NCBI GenBank assembly: GCA_936432065.2
Contig: OW386293.2
Coordinates: 19,790,234 to 19,854,233, forward strand
DNA length: 64,000 bases
Reading direction: 5' to 3'
Source of the DNA: Rutpela maculata
Taxonomy: Eukaryota > Arthropoda > Insecta > Coleoptera > Cerambycidae
The notes under the pieces are model-generated. The model saw only the letters and a program-made list of their open reading frames with translations, was not told the DNA's origin and did no database searches. The translations under genes were made by a program, and so were the position numbers. Position 1 is the stretch's first letter, and every line of letters begins with the position of its first letter. Shown one piece after another: positions 24,672 to 36,611 of this stretch.

Positions 24672-26484
24672 CAGTGTGTCCCCGGATGGAGTTGACAAGA
24701 GGGAAAACATCTCTATTATTGATTTTACGACGAAAAGTCATTCTTTATAAAAAATTCTGCTTGTCGAAAAAATTAATTTACCATATAAAAATCTTAGATC
24801 AGATGTACCGGGTGTTAATAAATTAAGAAAACATCAAAATGTCTCAAGAGAGAAGTACCTTCATTTATTAGTTTGGACAAAATGTTTATAAAATAAAGTT
24901 GTTTATAATTTAAAATAAAACCTAAATACAAATTATGAAGTCTAAATTTTGACTTTTATGTTTTATTGTATTTATCTTTTTACATTGAATTTACTAATAT
25001 GAATAAGAATTCAAATTAAGAAACAGAGTGTGCTGTCGATAATATTGAACTGACAAACGTCATTGTGACATTGTGTAGAATATTACTATCTTACATCTGC
25101 ATTTATTTCTTGTTCGTGTTCTGTTGATCATTTAAAAAATGTTTACCAAACAAGAAAGATTTATTTGATCAAATGTTATGGGATTGAAGACGTCCCTCAT
25201 CGATATGCAATTAACCTTTTCCACCAAAAGTTCCCTAATACAGCGGTATCGCGCCAATCATTGCGCAAAAATTTCAATGAAACTGGATCTCTATTGGGTG
25301 TCAAAAAACCCAAGAAAAAGTACAATGAAGATTATGCGGCAACACTTTTGGCAATAAATTCAGTAATAGAAAACCCGAAATTATCTTTACGGAAACGCTC
25401 ACAAAGACTGGAAGTAAGTAAAAGTCATTTAGAGAGAATTTATATGGAAAACAAAGTTCGACCGTTTAAGCCAAGGTTCAGACATACACTTGAAAATGGA
25501 GATGAAAAAAAGCGATTGGATTTTTGTTTATGGGTCGGAATTACCTCGTAGATAGAAGTTTTCACAGAATGTTTTTTTTACTGACGAAGCAACATTTTGT
25601 ATCAATGGCCACGTTTCATCACATTATTGGGCTTTTGAAAATTCAAACAATGTCATTCACAAACGAAGTCAACGTTATAAAAAAGTGAATGTATGGTGTG
25701 GAATTTTTTATGATTGAATCATTGGTCCATATTTCTTAGAAGAAAATTTAAATCAGCATGTTTATTTGGACCTTTTGGAAAACATTGTATTGCCGTTTAT
25801 AAGCATTCTGTAACCGGAAGTAAGGCGGTTACCCAGCTCATTCCTCAGTTTTAGTACGGCAGTGGTTGACAGATCACTTCGGAGCCAGATGGATGGGAAG
25901 ATATGCTTCAATTAATTTTTCTGCATGGTCACCAGACCTTACACCAATGGAGGTATTTTAAAATAGAAAGTTTATGCAGATGACCTGCCGCATGGTCGAG
26001 AAACACTAAAAGCACAAATACATGACGCGGTGAATGAAGTGAATGTACCCTCAACCATTCGTAAGGTCTATGGCGAATTTATTAAAAGGATGGAGAAATG
26101 TGTTGAGGTTGGAGGAGGCTATGTAGAATAAATTGTTTTTCCACAATCGTTGAAGTTAATGTTATTATGTTATGTTAATGTTTGAAAAAAAAAATGTAAG
26201 TTGACATAAATGTAAAAGTCAAAATTTAGACTTCATAATTTGTAGACTTTATTTTGGATTATAAACAACTTTGTTTCATAAACATTTTGTCCAAAATAAT
26301 AAATAAATGTACTTCTCTCTTGAGACATTTTGATGTTTTATTAATTTAATAACACCCGGTACATCTGATATAAGATGGTAAATTAATTTTTTCGACAAGC
26401 AGAATTTTTTATAAAGAATGACTTTTTGTCGTAAAATCAATAATAGAGATGTTCTTTCTCTTGTCAACTCCATCCGGGGACACG
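24672..26484 (+). mobile_element. Tc1/mariner-like transposon with long (about 280 bp) terminal inverted repeats
   Basis: Both ends carry CAGTGTGTCCCCGG-type termini (right end CCGGGGACACG) bordered by TA/TATA. The arms 24672-24963 and 26211-26484 are complementary over nearly their whole length, with small differences. Between them lies one plus-strand transposase pseudogene with the layout of an autonomous element (about 1.8 kb). The isolated terminal sequence at 17718-17735 and the related termini at 30427 and 31389 suggest further members nearby. Confidence 0.85.
25139..26131 (+). pseudogene. Tc1/mariner-like transposase, dead
   Basis: The protein begins MFTKQERFI at an ATG at 25139; a frameshift and TGA follow, and the main frame resumes as IKCYGIEDVPHRYAINLF. 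The N-terminal helix-turn-helix region continues as FPNTAVSRQSLRKNF and ETGSLLGVKKP. The catalytic half is spread over several frames: TDEATFCINGHVSSHYWAF with the first catalytic Asp, KVNVWCGIFYD, then PAHSSVLVRQWLTDHFGARW, then SAWSPDLTPM near the third catalytic position, ending in a C-terminal stretch with KCVEVGGGYVE. The middle Asp region (normally QQDG) is damaged at about 25813, and there are several stops. The family (N-terminal domain typed DUF4817 in databases, as I recall) is widespread in insects. Confidence 0.8.
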
Positions 26485-26489
26485 TATAC

Positions 26490-26912
26490 TTGAAAGATAC
26501 ATGTCTGTGTGTGTACTGCGTATTAGTGGAATAAAAGTAAGCATCAAAAATACGAGTTCAACGATTGTTTGAGAGGGGGGAGCAATTTTTTTGTTTAAAA
26601 TGTAATATGTATATTTTCAGGAAGTTACAGTGAAGTTTTGTCCAATCTGGGAGGTAGCGATATTAATTATTCCTTTAGTAATTTCGATTTATGTAAAATT
26701 AGAAAGGTTATGGCAGGTTAAGGTAAGTGTCCGTGCCTTTACAACCTTTTTGCATGTTCTTCCTTCCAGTGATGCATTCTTACGTAAGATACTACCACAA
26801 AAAGTTTTGACCTCAAAAACTTCAATTTTTTTTTCCGAAAATCCGAAAAAAAAATTTATCTTAATCAAGTGAACCAATTTGTTTTTATTTCACATATATT
26901 GTAAATCTACTT
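26490..26912. other. Unassigned spacer
   Basis: No family motif in the frames here. There are possible splice-like sequences (GTAAGT at 26722 and TTCCTTCCAG at 26760), but no coding support. Confidence 0.3.
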
Positions 26913-26915
26913 TTA

Positions 26916-29640
26916 GGCGAGTCTGCCTGGGGTAAAAAATAGGTGATTTTACAAATTTTGTATACCATTTGAGTTAGCAACGGATTCTTATAGGAAAAAT
27001 TCCGCTGGACAAAATTTTCTTATGAAAAATTTTCCAGCTTTATGGTCAAATAATTGTTTAAACAACATTTTTTTCGTTTTTATTTAATAAAATGAAAACA
27101 GTTTGACGGATTCGAAAAAATCTTGATTCAATCGAAAGATATTTTCAATACGCGTCGTTTGGCGCCAGGCACAAATCATTTTGTCAACCCGTTCATTTGT
27201 TATAGCCAAAATAAATTTCTTAATTAACAAATTGATTACTCCGAAACTAATGAGGTCAGGATATTGCTTTTTTTTTAAACATGCCTTTTATACCATAGAA
27301 TGTACCACATTTTTTTTTGGCTCGTTACCTTCAATACTTTTTGATTGTTTAAACAATTGGCATAATTTTTTAATTAGCAAATAACTTTTTTTCGAAAGTT
27401 TGATCTACTTCAAACCAACTTTAAATGATAAATATGATGTCGGGCATAACCCTGCACGAATGCAACTTTTTGATTTTGTTTATTTAAAGTTAATTAATTA
27501 ATTTTGCATATTAACAAATGGAATATCTTTGCTATGGGTAAGCGTATCGAAATGGGGTTTTGTGCATATGAAAGTGCTTGGAAAAGGGAAAATTTTGAGA
27601 TCAGAAAGTCCAGATAACCGGAACCGGAAATATAAGTGATATTGCATTAGAGGCTCTCATTTGTTTGTTAACAACACGAGGTTCGGTGCAAATGAAAGCT
27701 AACAAGTTTTTCCATCAAACACAAAAAGTTCTACAAAAAATATTCAATCCCTGAAGAGTTATTCGCATTTTTGGCCTTTAAAAAAATCTCTCCCGCAACG
27801 TGAAAATAGTAAGATTTGACACACAATGGGGTGGTGGGTTCGATCCTCGGTGTGCTTTCTGAGCGATTTTTAAAAACGTCGTAAATAATTTTTTTTTGCA
27901 ATTTTTATTAAATAAATGGCTATCTTGCAACAAACATAAATATGATTGTTCTTGTCGATTTTGATGATGATATTTTACAAGACATACAAACTGCTAATGA
28001 TGTAATGGAATGTGATTTATTTAATTCTGAAAATGCTAGAGTTGTTTTAGTGAATGAACGCAACGAATGCGATGATATTTTTGTAGAAGATATTGATGAA
28101 GATGAATGCACTTTTTTTAATGAGCATATAAATGATGATGATGTAGGTTTAAACGGAGATGAATTGTTAAATGTTTTGAATTCAGATTGGGACACGGATA
28201 GTTCTTTATCAAGCGATTGTTACTAGTTGTAATCACATAGTTATTAGCGTTAATAGTTATTAATTAATATTATTTGCAATTAATACAATAAAATAATGAT
28301 GCCATTAAAATTGTTAAATCTTTTGATTATTTCTCATTTCAAAATAACAAAGTGCGTGTTTTTTTCATGAGACGTGAACTTTTTTTCATTATAAGAAAAA
28401 AGTGAAAAAAAAGTTTGTTGCCTTTTTATTTTTGGTCTTTTTTCGACAGGCGCCCCCCTCAAATAAAGTGAAACAAGCCTTCTCTTTCACAAAAAGTAGT
28501 AAAAAAAAAACAAAAACTACCGACAAACCCTCGCTGGACAAGAACAATCATATGTTTGTTGCAAGATAGCCATTTATTTAATGAAAATTGCAAAAAAAAA
28601 TATTTACGACGTTTTTAAAAATTTCTCAGAAAGTAAAAAGATTTATTATCATAAAAAATATTTGGTTACATGAAACTAAAGCAAATTTGATGAAAAAAAA
28701 AAAAAAATTTGCCCACACCGAGGATCGAACCCGCCACCCCATTGCGCGTCAAATCTTACTCTCCCTACTCTCTCCTACTCTCTCACGTTGCGGGAGAGAT
28801 TTTTTAAGGGTCAAAAACGCGTATAATTCTTCAGGGACTGAATAGTTTCTGTAGAACTTTTTGTGATTGATGGAAAAACTTGTTAGCTTTCATTTGCACC
28901 AAACCTCGTGTCAAAAAAGTTATATTTCCGGTTCCGGTTATCCGATCAAGTTCTTTCTGGTCCCAAAGTTTTCCTTTTTCCAAGCACTTTCATATGCACA
29001 AAACCTCATTTCGATACGCTTACCCAGATCCGAGATATTCCATTTGTTAATTTGCAAAATTAATTTAAACTTTAAATAAACAAAAACAAAAAGTTGCATT
29101 CGTGCAGACTTCTATGGAGGTTATGCCCGACATCAATATTTATCGTTTAAAGTTGGTTTGAAGTCGATCGAACTTTCAAAAAAAAAGTTAATTGCTAGTT
29201 AACAAATTATGCTAATTGTTTAAACAATCAAATAGCATTGAAGATATCGGGCCAAAAAAAATATGGTATATTCTTTGATATAAAAGGCATGTTTTTTTGA
29301 GAAAAACAATATCCTGACCTGATTAGTTTCGGAGTATCCAATTTGTTAATTAAGAAATTTATTTTGGCTATAACAAATGAACGGGTTGACAAAATGAGTC
29401 GTGCCTGGCGCCAAACGACGCGTATTGAAAATATATTTCGATTGAATCAAGATTGTCATTTTATTAAATTAAATAAAAACGAAAAAAAATTTGTTTAAAC
29501 AATTATTTGACCATGAAGCTCGCGGTTTAGGAAAATTTTTCATAAGAAAATCTTGTTCAGCGGAATTTTTCCTATAAGAATCCGTGGCTAACTCAAATGG
29601 TATGGAAAATTTTTGGGAAAAATCCCAGGCAGACTCGCCT
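26916..29640. mobile_element. Foldback element with about 1 kb arms and a coding-like loop
   Basis: The ends read GGCGAGTCTGCCTGGG and the complementary CCCAGGCAGACTCGCC, each bordered by TA. The arms 26916-27955 and 28537-29640 pair over most of their length, with blocks such as AACTCAAATGGTAT, CAAATAATTGTTTAAAC, TTGGCGCCAGGCAC, CCCGACATCA and AAATGGCTATCTTGCAACAAACAT. The innermost arm sequence is TGATTGTTCTTGTC and its complement. The loop of about 580 bp contains an acidic ORF with a poly(A)-signal-like AATAAA after it. No transposase motif is visible. Confidence 0.8.
27942..28226 (+). CDS. Hypothetical acidic ORF in the loop of the foldback element
   Basis: A 94-codon frame starts MIVLVDFDDDILQDIQ in the last bases of the left arm and runs through the loop to DSDWDTDSSLSSDCY before the stop. 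Roughly a third of residues are Asp or Glu, with very few basic residues, and there is no predicted membrane or signal segment. No family was recognised. Acidic tails like this occur at the C-termini of some transposases and of some nuclear proteins, so it may be the remaining 3' exon of a lost gene. AATAAA occurs about 60 bp after the stop. A short upstream frame (ATGGCTATC...) precedes the start. Whether it is expressed is unknown. Confidence 0.3.
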   Translation: MIVLVDFDDDILQDIQTANDVMECDLFNSENARVVLVNERNECDDIFVEDIDEDECTFFNEHINDDDVGLNGDELLNVLNSDWDTDSSLSSDCY

Positions 29641-29644
29641 ATTG

Positions 29645-30365
29645 TGACAATTTATTAATGGTATTTTCAGAATATCTTTTGATGAAGAAAAAAAAACGAT
29701 GCTTTTGAATTTTTTGAATAATTTAAATACGTACTTACAGGTTAGAGACACTCACCATTTCTTTATTAATTATACACCATACAACAAGCTACAACATATA
29801 TTTTTCACAAAACTCTATCGAACATAGTCAAATTGGAAAAGATTGTCAGGAACATAAAAGGATTTTAATGCTATAGGTGTATGAAGAACTTCATGAAGCT
29901 TTTAGCTTTAATTTAGTTTCTAAGTCCTTAAAAGATATTGTGACGTTTTATTTGATCCAATTTTTCGCTCTGAATTATTTTTTAATATTGCACAAAAGGA
30001 ATTTATGTAACTGATAATTCGAGCTTTTGGCGGAGGCGCCGCGTGTAAAAACATGTCTTTAATTTTCATATTTTGGAGTTCATGATATATTATGGGCCCA
30101 TTCAAAAAATATGCTCGCTTTCAGAGGAAAGGAGAAAATGTGACAAAATGAACGATAGGGGGGTACATGAAAGTTTTCACAAATAAATGAAAAATGCGTA
30201 AGTAATATTAAAAGTAATAACGTCCTTATCATCATGTGCTTAGAATGTGATGTCTTATCACATGCACCTCATTTCAAGGTTTCTAGGATCGAATAATTTC
30301 TTTGCATCGTAACCCCATCTATACCTCAATTTGTAAAATTGCCGTTTTTACTAAAAACTGAAGTC
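29645..30365. other. Unassigned spacer
   Basis: No gene or repeat structure recognised. The frame at 29920-30105 on the minus strand has no known motif. Confidence 0.35.
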
Positions 30366-30426
30366 ATGTATACCGGGTGTCAACGGAATTATTAGACAAG
30401 CCATAGCTTTTAGAGTTTTCAAGATA

Positions 30427-31389
30427 CAAGGTGTCCGGAAAGTAAAGGGACCCAGCTTAACTGTAGCTTTCTGAGGTCAAATGGAGCCGATTAAACTAAA
30501 TATACCTGAGTCCAAAAGTGCTTCCTTAAGGAGTTACAGGGCCTTAAAACAATTTTTTTTTTAAATTTTATGATGGGTATATTTCGGAAAATAAATGACT
30601 AATGAAGCTGAAAATTGGTACACATATAATTTAGGGTATAAGTATATCTATAAGTATATCTGCATATCATAGATGGCGCTGACGGCTTATTTTTTTGACA
30701 CGTTTTTAATCATATCTTTTTATTATTATTATTTTGGGTTTGCATGACTTAATAAAGTGCTTCCTTACAAAATTATGCGTTTTTAAATAAAAAAATATTT
30801 CGTATTGTTTTAGATATAAATACAAAACATGTTTTTATTTAAAAACGCATAATTTCGTAAGGAAGCACTTTAGGGCTAAAGTACGTTTGGTTTAGTCACT
30901 AAACTGGTTCAATAATACAAATTTCACAAACGCTACTTGATCGAATATCATGTTGCATGATGTTGGATGTTGGAATGCGCTGAAATACATAAGTGCTATT
31001 GTACTGAAAACGGTGCATTTTATCGACATGAAACAAGTAGACCTTATTTTTGTAAAATTAGTTATTATATCATAATATTAAGTCATACGAACCCAAAATA
31101 ATAATAATAAAAAGTTATGAAAAAAATGTGCCAAAAAAATACGCCGTCAGCGCCATCTATGATATGTAGATATACTTATACCCTCATAATATTCGGACTA
31201 CCCTAAATTTTATGTGTACCACTTTTCAGCTTGATTAGTCATTTATAAAATTTAAAAAAAAAATTGTTTTAAGGCCCTGTAACTCCTTAAGGAAGCACTT
31301 TTGGACTAAGGTATGTTTAGTTTAATCGGCTCTATTTGAACTTAGAAAGCTACAGTTAAGCTGGGTCCCTTTACTTTCCGGACACACTG
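30427..31389. mobile_element. Nested foldback MITE with TA target site
   Basis: The ends are CAAGGTGTCCGGAAAGTAAA and the complementary TTTACTTTCCGGACACACTG, each next to TA. The arms of about 130 bp (with GGGACCCAGCTTAACTGTAGC and GGAGTTACAGGGCC) match closely, and there is a second inner pair: CGCATAATTTCGTAAGGAAG against its complement at about 30760-30865, and GGCGCTGACGGC against its complement at 31140. Removing the element with one TA restores a left arm that pairs with the right arm of the host element at 34913-34960. The terminal sequence resembles that of the element at 24672. Confidence 0.8.
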
Positions 31390-31597
31390 TATGTCTTAAA
31401 TTTGGAAAAGGTAATATATACTAAAAACGGCAAATTTTTCATAACTTGACACTTTTCATCACTTTCGGAATTCCCCGGAAATGACCTGTAACTTTGAAAC
31501 ACTCTGTACATTTTTACATTTTTGGATTTCGGAGACGATTTTAAGTACGACTGCATAACTTTTCTGTAGAGTTATGTGAAAGAACGAGATTTTCTAT

Positions 31598-31738
31598 ACA
31601 CACCTTCGAACACTTAAAATTTTTGCAAGTATAACTCCTGCTATATTGCGAATTGTTATGCGAAACACCATTGACCGAGTCAGAAAATGTCAAGAAAAAG
31701 GAGGGATGCACTTTGAACATTTGCTACCATTTAATTGA
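31598..31738 (+). pseudogene. Tc1/mariner-like transposase C-terminus
   Basis: The frame reads ITPAILRIVMRNTIDRVRK, then CQEKGGMHFEHLL, and a TGA. This is the typical end of the insect transposase family also seen at 25139-26131 (ITPEML..V...F..R...C....G..FEHLL). Everything upstream of it is missing, which shows that the enclosing element lost its transposase by internal deletion. Confidence 0.65.
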
Positions 31739-32334
31739 TGTTTTAATATTTTTATTGTTAAAATAAATTATTTCTCACAGCACACTTCTTTTATTTGCAG
31801 CGTTATTTTGATGACGAAATGAATGTTTTGAATTTAACTTAATTCAATTTCCACTTGATAAGCGTATTTTCTCGATATTTTACTTATTATCAACCAAAAA
31901 ACTTGTGTATTTGGGATAAAATCAAATATAAAGAGTACAAAGTTTATTATCTGATTAAATGCCGAACGCTTTAGCGGGAGGGATTTAATCTTTGATGATA
32001 AACTGCCAATTTGCACGAGTTATATTAACTTTCGGCAACTTTTCTTGAGAAAAAATTTATAAATAAAATTTAAAAGCACGAGTGGTATTTGGAAAGAATA
32101 TTTCACGAATAAATAATTCATTAAGTATATCTTAAATGTTATGTTTTGCAATTAATTGCCTTCAGACGTTTTCTTGTCACTTTTTTACTGATCTTTATTT
32201 CCAATTTCATCATTTACGTTACATAAAAATGCATTTCCAAGACGACTCATCTAATAAAAAACAATGTAGGTGTAAAAGATGTAATGGCAATGACAATCAA
32301 AATACATTAATCCATAGGTACATCAGTTAGATTT

Positions 32335-32590
32335 AATACAAAATAAAGCACTAAGGTTATGCTTAGGTGCCATGAAATCTACACCCGTCGAACCCCTACG
32401 TGTGGAAGCTCTGGAACCTCCGTTGCAATTGAGACGCCAACTTCTATCAGAGAAATTTATTCTCAAATCGCAAATTAAAAAGTCACCAATTATTGATAAA
32501 GTTAACGTATTAAATAATTATGATCTTGTCAACAAATACTGGTCAGAAAAAAAACTCACCGCCCTTGTGCATAGAATTTCGAAATACTAG
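32335..32590 (+). pseudogene. LINE RT C-terminal fragment
   Basis: The frame opens IQNKALRLCLGAMKSTP and continues VEALEPPLQLRRQLLSEKF, the conserved end of the RT in I/R1-type LINEs (x-QN-x-AL-R-x-x-LG-A-x-x-STP...PL...RR..L). It ends at a TAG at 32588, before the RNase H. Confidence 0.7.
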
Positions 32591-32719
32591 CAATATAGCT
32601 CCCTAATTAGATAAATTATACACACGACCGGCCGATGAGGAATATTTTAGTTATTTTAATAAGCCAACGGTAATATCACCTAATTATTGTGAATTGCAAG
32701 AAGTAAGCAAAGTTATTTA

Positions 32720-33218
32720 AAAAAACGTAATATCCGAATATTATAATTATTTACACATTTATACAGATGCGTCAAAAAATGGGAATGGGACGGGTTGCGC
32801 AATTTTTGCACCCGGCATCAACTTTAATGAAAAATATAAACTAAATCAAGATACCTCGATATACGTTGCCGAGTCTATGGGCATTATAAAAGCCCTAGAA
32901 TTCATTGAGTACCACGATTTCCAAAGGGTTTTGATCCTGTCTTATTCGCTGTCTGTTTTAACGTCCATTAAAAATAATATTGATATCAATTCCCCTTTTT
33001 GTAACCCGTACATTTTCAAAATTAAATCCACGTTTAATAACTTGACTAAGAGAGATTACATAATAAAATTTGTTTGGGTCAAAGCTCACATCGGCCTTGA
33101 GAATAATGAAAAGGTAGACCAACTGGCTAAAGAAAGTACCTCTTCAGGAATACCCTTATATAACGTACCGTGTCTGGAAGATGGCATTGGCAAATGTAAA
33201 ACTTTATTAAAGAAATAG
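32720..33218 (+). pseudogene. LINE RNase H domain, catalytic residue lost
   Basis: The frame reads HIYTDASKNGNGTGCAIF (first Asp), VAESMGIIKALEF (Glu), then ILSYSLSVLTSI where the family usually has an Asp in S-D-S-L, and WVKAHIGLENNEKVDQLAKE with the last Asp. The Asp-to-Tyr change would inactivate the enzyme. The frame closes after KCKTLLKK, and the following C-terminal part is in another frame. In this LINE type the RNase H removes the RNA strand after reverse transcription. Confidence 0.75.
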
Positions 33219-33401
33219 TGGTCTCAACAATGGAATGAATATTGTTTCACTAATCCAACAAGGTATACACTTATCCAACAAGAAATCCCAAAAGAACATT
33301 GGTATAACGGAGTTAATTATTCAAGAAGGAGCATAGCACATATAAGCAGACTTAAATTTGGCCATGGCTGTTATCCTTACCACCTGCATGAAATAGGCAT
33401 A

Positions 33402-33623
33402 TTGCCATCAAATATGTGTGAGCAGTGTAATGAAACGGGGGATCTAGATCATATAATTTTTAATTGTCAAAAATACGCTCAAAAAAGTAATGAACTATAT
33501 AAAAATTTAATCAAACACAAAGTAGAAGCCCCATTTAATTTACAGAACCTTCTGGCTTTAAATACAAAACCCATAATGGATTGCATAATTTTATTCATAA
33601 ATACAACAAATGTAAATATCTAG
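33402..33623 (+). pseudogene. LINE C-terminal zinc-knuckle segment
   Basis: CEQCNETGDLDHIIFNC is the conserved C-x2-C...H-x4-C motif that ends the ORF2 protein of many LINEs with an RNase H. About 45 residues follow, then a stop, a roughly 270 bp 3' UTR and the A16 tail. Confidence 0.65.
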
Positions 33624-34974
33624 AGTAGGTTTAGCTTTGTCACCTTATGTCTGTCCTATTGTTTTAGCCACCCTAATTACCCGTGGTCTACTATATGTAT
33701 GTGTAACAAAAAAAATGCCCTGATCGACCCCTGGGCGAGAAGAGTGTGTCCCTGTCTATATATCCTTTTGTGTTACGAAATGGTTTTAGCTCGTCAAATA
33801 GGTTAGAATTAGATATATTAACATAGTTACCAGTTTAGTGTCTGGCCGTGGGTCAATCGCCCTAATGCCATTATAAAAAAAAAAAAAAAACCATAGGTAT
33901 TGTAACTTATATACTGGTATTCCCAACAAAGAGTCCTCTAACACGCTTCGACCAATCACAATACTAGTAAAGCCAGACAATATTACATTTTGCCAATCTC
34001 TCGCTTTTACGTTCTAAGATTGCCGGCATGAAATGATACCGCCATCTAGTAACGCTAGCTTAACTTAACTAGTAAACATTTAATTTTTCAAGAATTATTA
34101 TATTAAAGTGTTTATTAATATATATTTATGTATTTAATCCCTATCTTTAATTTAAGAAGTTTAATACTTAAGTTAATGTTTGCTTGTTTAAGAAGGGTAA
34201 ACTTTAAGTACAACAAATTATAACATATAGTGCTACTTTGTCCAGCGTTTTGATTTTCCGAATAAGATGTTAACCTGTTTTGTGATGAATCACCATACGT
34301 AAGTACATTTGTGTATTTAACATAATATAATTGATTTGCTTGCTTCGTAAGCGTTTGTATTTAAGTTTAGTTGTGAAAATTGTTTTGTAATTACGTTAGG
34401 TATTATAAGCCATTGAAAGCTGTGTATAACTTTTCCCGAACCTATAAAGTTTCAGCCTTCGATTTGAAATTGAGAGTTGTCAACTTATGTGGTGTTTTTA
34501 GGTTATTTTTATATTATTATATTACTACGTAGATAATACAATACTAAAATTTACGTTAACAATTAGTAATAAGCTAGAGAAGATATTTATAGATAAAATT
34601 TAAAAGCTTGAGTTGCCCTATTTGCCGATAACATTTCACAAAATTATCGCAAATATGCCATTGCAGCGACGCAAAAAATTAGAGCGATGATTTTTGCATG
34701 TTGGTACTGTCAAAAGCCGATCTAGGTTGGATTACCACTAATAATGACGTTTGATTGGCGCAATGTTGTGAAAAAACTGTAAATATGCAAGGTGTTCCAT
34801 TTAAAATTTCAAAGTTGGGGTGATTTTCGGGGAAACCGGAAGTGATGGAGTAGTGTGAAATTATGAAAAATTTGCCGTTTTAGGTATATATTACCTGCCA
34901 AATTTAATGTTTATATCTTTAAAACTCTGGAAACTATGGCATGTCTAATTATTCCGTTGACACCCGGTATATTC

Positions 34975-35565
34975 TAGTGAATACCTTTTACAGAAGTCAA
35001 ATACCTGTTTTAGTTATCGAGAAAATGTTTTTTGGAGTTTTAACTGTAATCTGGATACTGATGATCTAAGTCTGATCATCCTAGCATAGTTTTTCATATT
35101 GAATGTCAATATTAAGTGTATGAAAGAAGTTGATAAGATGTCTCGTAGGGGAGACGAATGGGTTCTTTGTTGTCTGCTGAATATCCAAAATATTATTAAA
35201 ACCATTTTTGCCAACGTTTGAAACAAAAAGAATTTCAATCAGTAGCGCTTTCTGTTGGGAGTGGAGGGGGGTAAGGACTGAAATTTTTGAGCCATGGTGA
35301 GTTCTTAAGAGAAGAATTGTTCTTGCTAGAAGTCGTCAGCGGATGAAAATAATACAGAAAATTGACATAATTTCTTCAAAATTATCCCACGCAGGAGTTG
35401 TTATTGGGATGGTTAAAGATAAAAACCTTACTTCAGAAGAAGTCGTATAAATGTAAGCGTCTGTACGCTTACTAATGGACCTGAAAATATTTATTTTTTA
35501 CTATTTATTACAAAAATATGAATTTCTAAAGTTGATTTTTTTGACCCATCCTACTACCCAGATTA
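34975..35565. other. Unassigned spacer
   Basis: No coding or repeat feature recognised between two inverted-repeat elements. Confidence 0.35.
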
Positions 35566-36542
35566 GTTCAGTAATATAACGATTTATATGGGACAAAATT
35601 ATGATGCTTTAAAAATTGGTAGAAATGTTAAGGATACCACCCCCCTAAATAGTGTGCTTCATCCCCTAGGACGTCATTTCCACTCCCATTCCGAGGTTTT
35701 CTAGATTATCTCCCGAACGATACACTTTTTTGATAAAAGTACCAATATACAAAATTATTCCTAATAAATCCTCTATGAAAAACTTTTCTACAATTTTTTT
35801 TATAAAATTAATAGTACCGTGAGAAATAAGGCGCACACATAAGGATTGGTTCCAGTTAACACAATAAAGTGTAGTCTATTCTATAATCTACTTTAAAGTT
35901 CAATGCTTAACGCTAAAGCAGTAGCTACTAAACTTCACTTAAAATTATGATAAATGTAGCGCTTTCAGCCTCTCACCTCTAAAAAATATCGCAATTTTTA
36001 AAGAAGCGAGAATATTATCAGAAAGTTACCTGCGTTAGTTAATCTTCGTCGTCTTCCATAGATTCGACATTCATGCATGCTTGTCCGTGGCAATGGTAAC
36101 ACATTGGTTTTTTTGTTGTCATAGTTGGGGTTAATATACCGCCGACTTTTTTCCATCCCCAATAGTAGCTCTAGTGTAACGTTTTTCCATGTCTGAATTT
36201 GGTAAAAAACGCGATATGAATGTTGCGGAGCAGCAGCAGAAGTTGTTGGTAGTTTTGATTAACATTACAGTATCGTTAGCTTTACCAACAAGTCTGCTAA
36301 AAGTCATGAATCTGTATATATCTAGACTTTTCTTGCAGAGGTAGAGTTGTATGAAGCTAGAAAAAATCGCTCTGCTACGTCTGCAATTTCTTCATGACTA
36401 GATTTTCCATTATTATACTCTTCGCAAAAACGAAGAGTATATTGTATTTGATCGGCACATTTCTAAAATCGTAAATATCGCTCGTAGAGAAAAAAATTTC
36501 ATATCATTGTGTTAGTGAACGAATTCTGAACAACTTTCAAAA

Positions 36543-36611
36543 TGTCCGTCTGCCCGTCCGTCCGTCTGTCCGTCTGTCCGTCTGTCCGTCCGTCCGTCCG
36601 TCTGTCCGTCA
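36543..36611 (+). repeat. (CCGT/CTGT)n microsatellite
   Basis: About 17 four-base units of CCGT, CTGT or CCGT-like sequence in a row. It lies inside the MITE-like insertion. Similar shorter runs occur at about 8020-8040. Confidence 0.9.

Larger units (their letters stand above)
32321..33890 (+). mobile_element. 5'-truncated I-like LINE with poly(A) tail and TSD
   Basis: Flanked by CCATAGGTA at 32312-32320 and 33891-33899, and ends in A16. The homologous place in copy C (about 54681) has CCATAGGTA once, so it is the empty site. The body codes on the plus strand for the end of an RT, an RNase H domain and a C-terminal CCHC-like motif, an order seen in I-like and related LINEs. Confidence 0.9.
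31926..34782. mobile_element. Interspersed repeat family 'hairpin repeat', copy B, with nested LINE
   Basis: Matches copy C from ATATAAAGAGT at the left to TTGTGAAAAAACT at the right, but the outer left part is absent and the right end stops short of the shared AATGAGTGAAATAAT. Its central hairpin is present (TTATCTGATTAAATGCCG to ATTTAATCTTTGATGATAA). A LINE inserted at 32321 split it, with a 9 bp TSD. Copy C shows the empty site. Confidence 0.7.
30371..34972 (+). mobile_element. Tc1/mariner-like relic, broken up by nested insertions
   Basis: The outer ends ACCGGGTGTCAACGGAATTA and the complementary TAATTCCGTTGACACCCGGT are 4.6 kb apart. The left arm is split: 30371-30426 continues at 31390 after a nested MITE. 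Its inner part (GGTAATATATACTAAAAACGG and CATCACTTTCGGAATTCCCCGG) pairs with 34793-34910. After the left arm the 3' end of a transposase frame survives (31598-31738). Repeat copy B then fills 31926-34782. So the original element was a short deletion derivative before the later insertions. Confidence 0.75.

Noticed and set aside
26722..26770. Possible small intron (GTAAGT to TTCCAG)
   Set aside because: No coding continuity on either side, and the length is below usual intron sizes.
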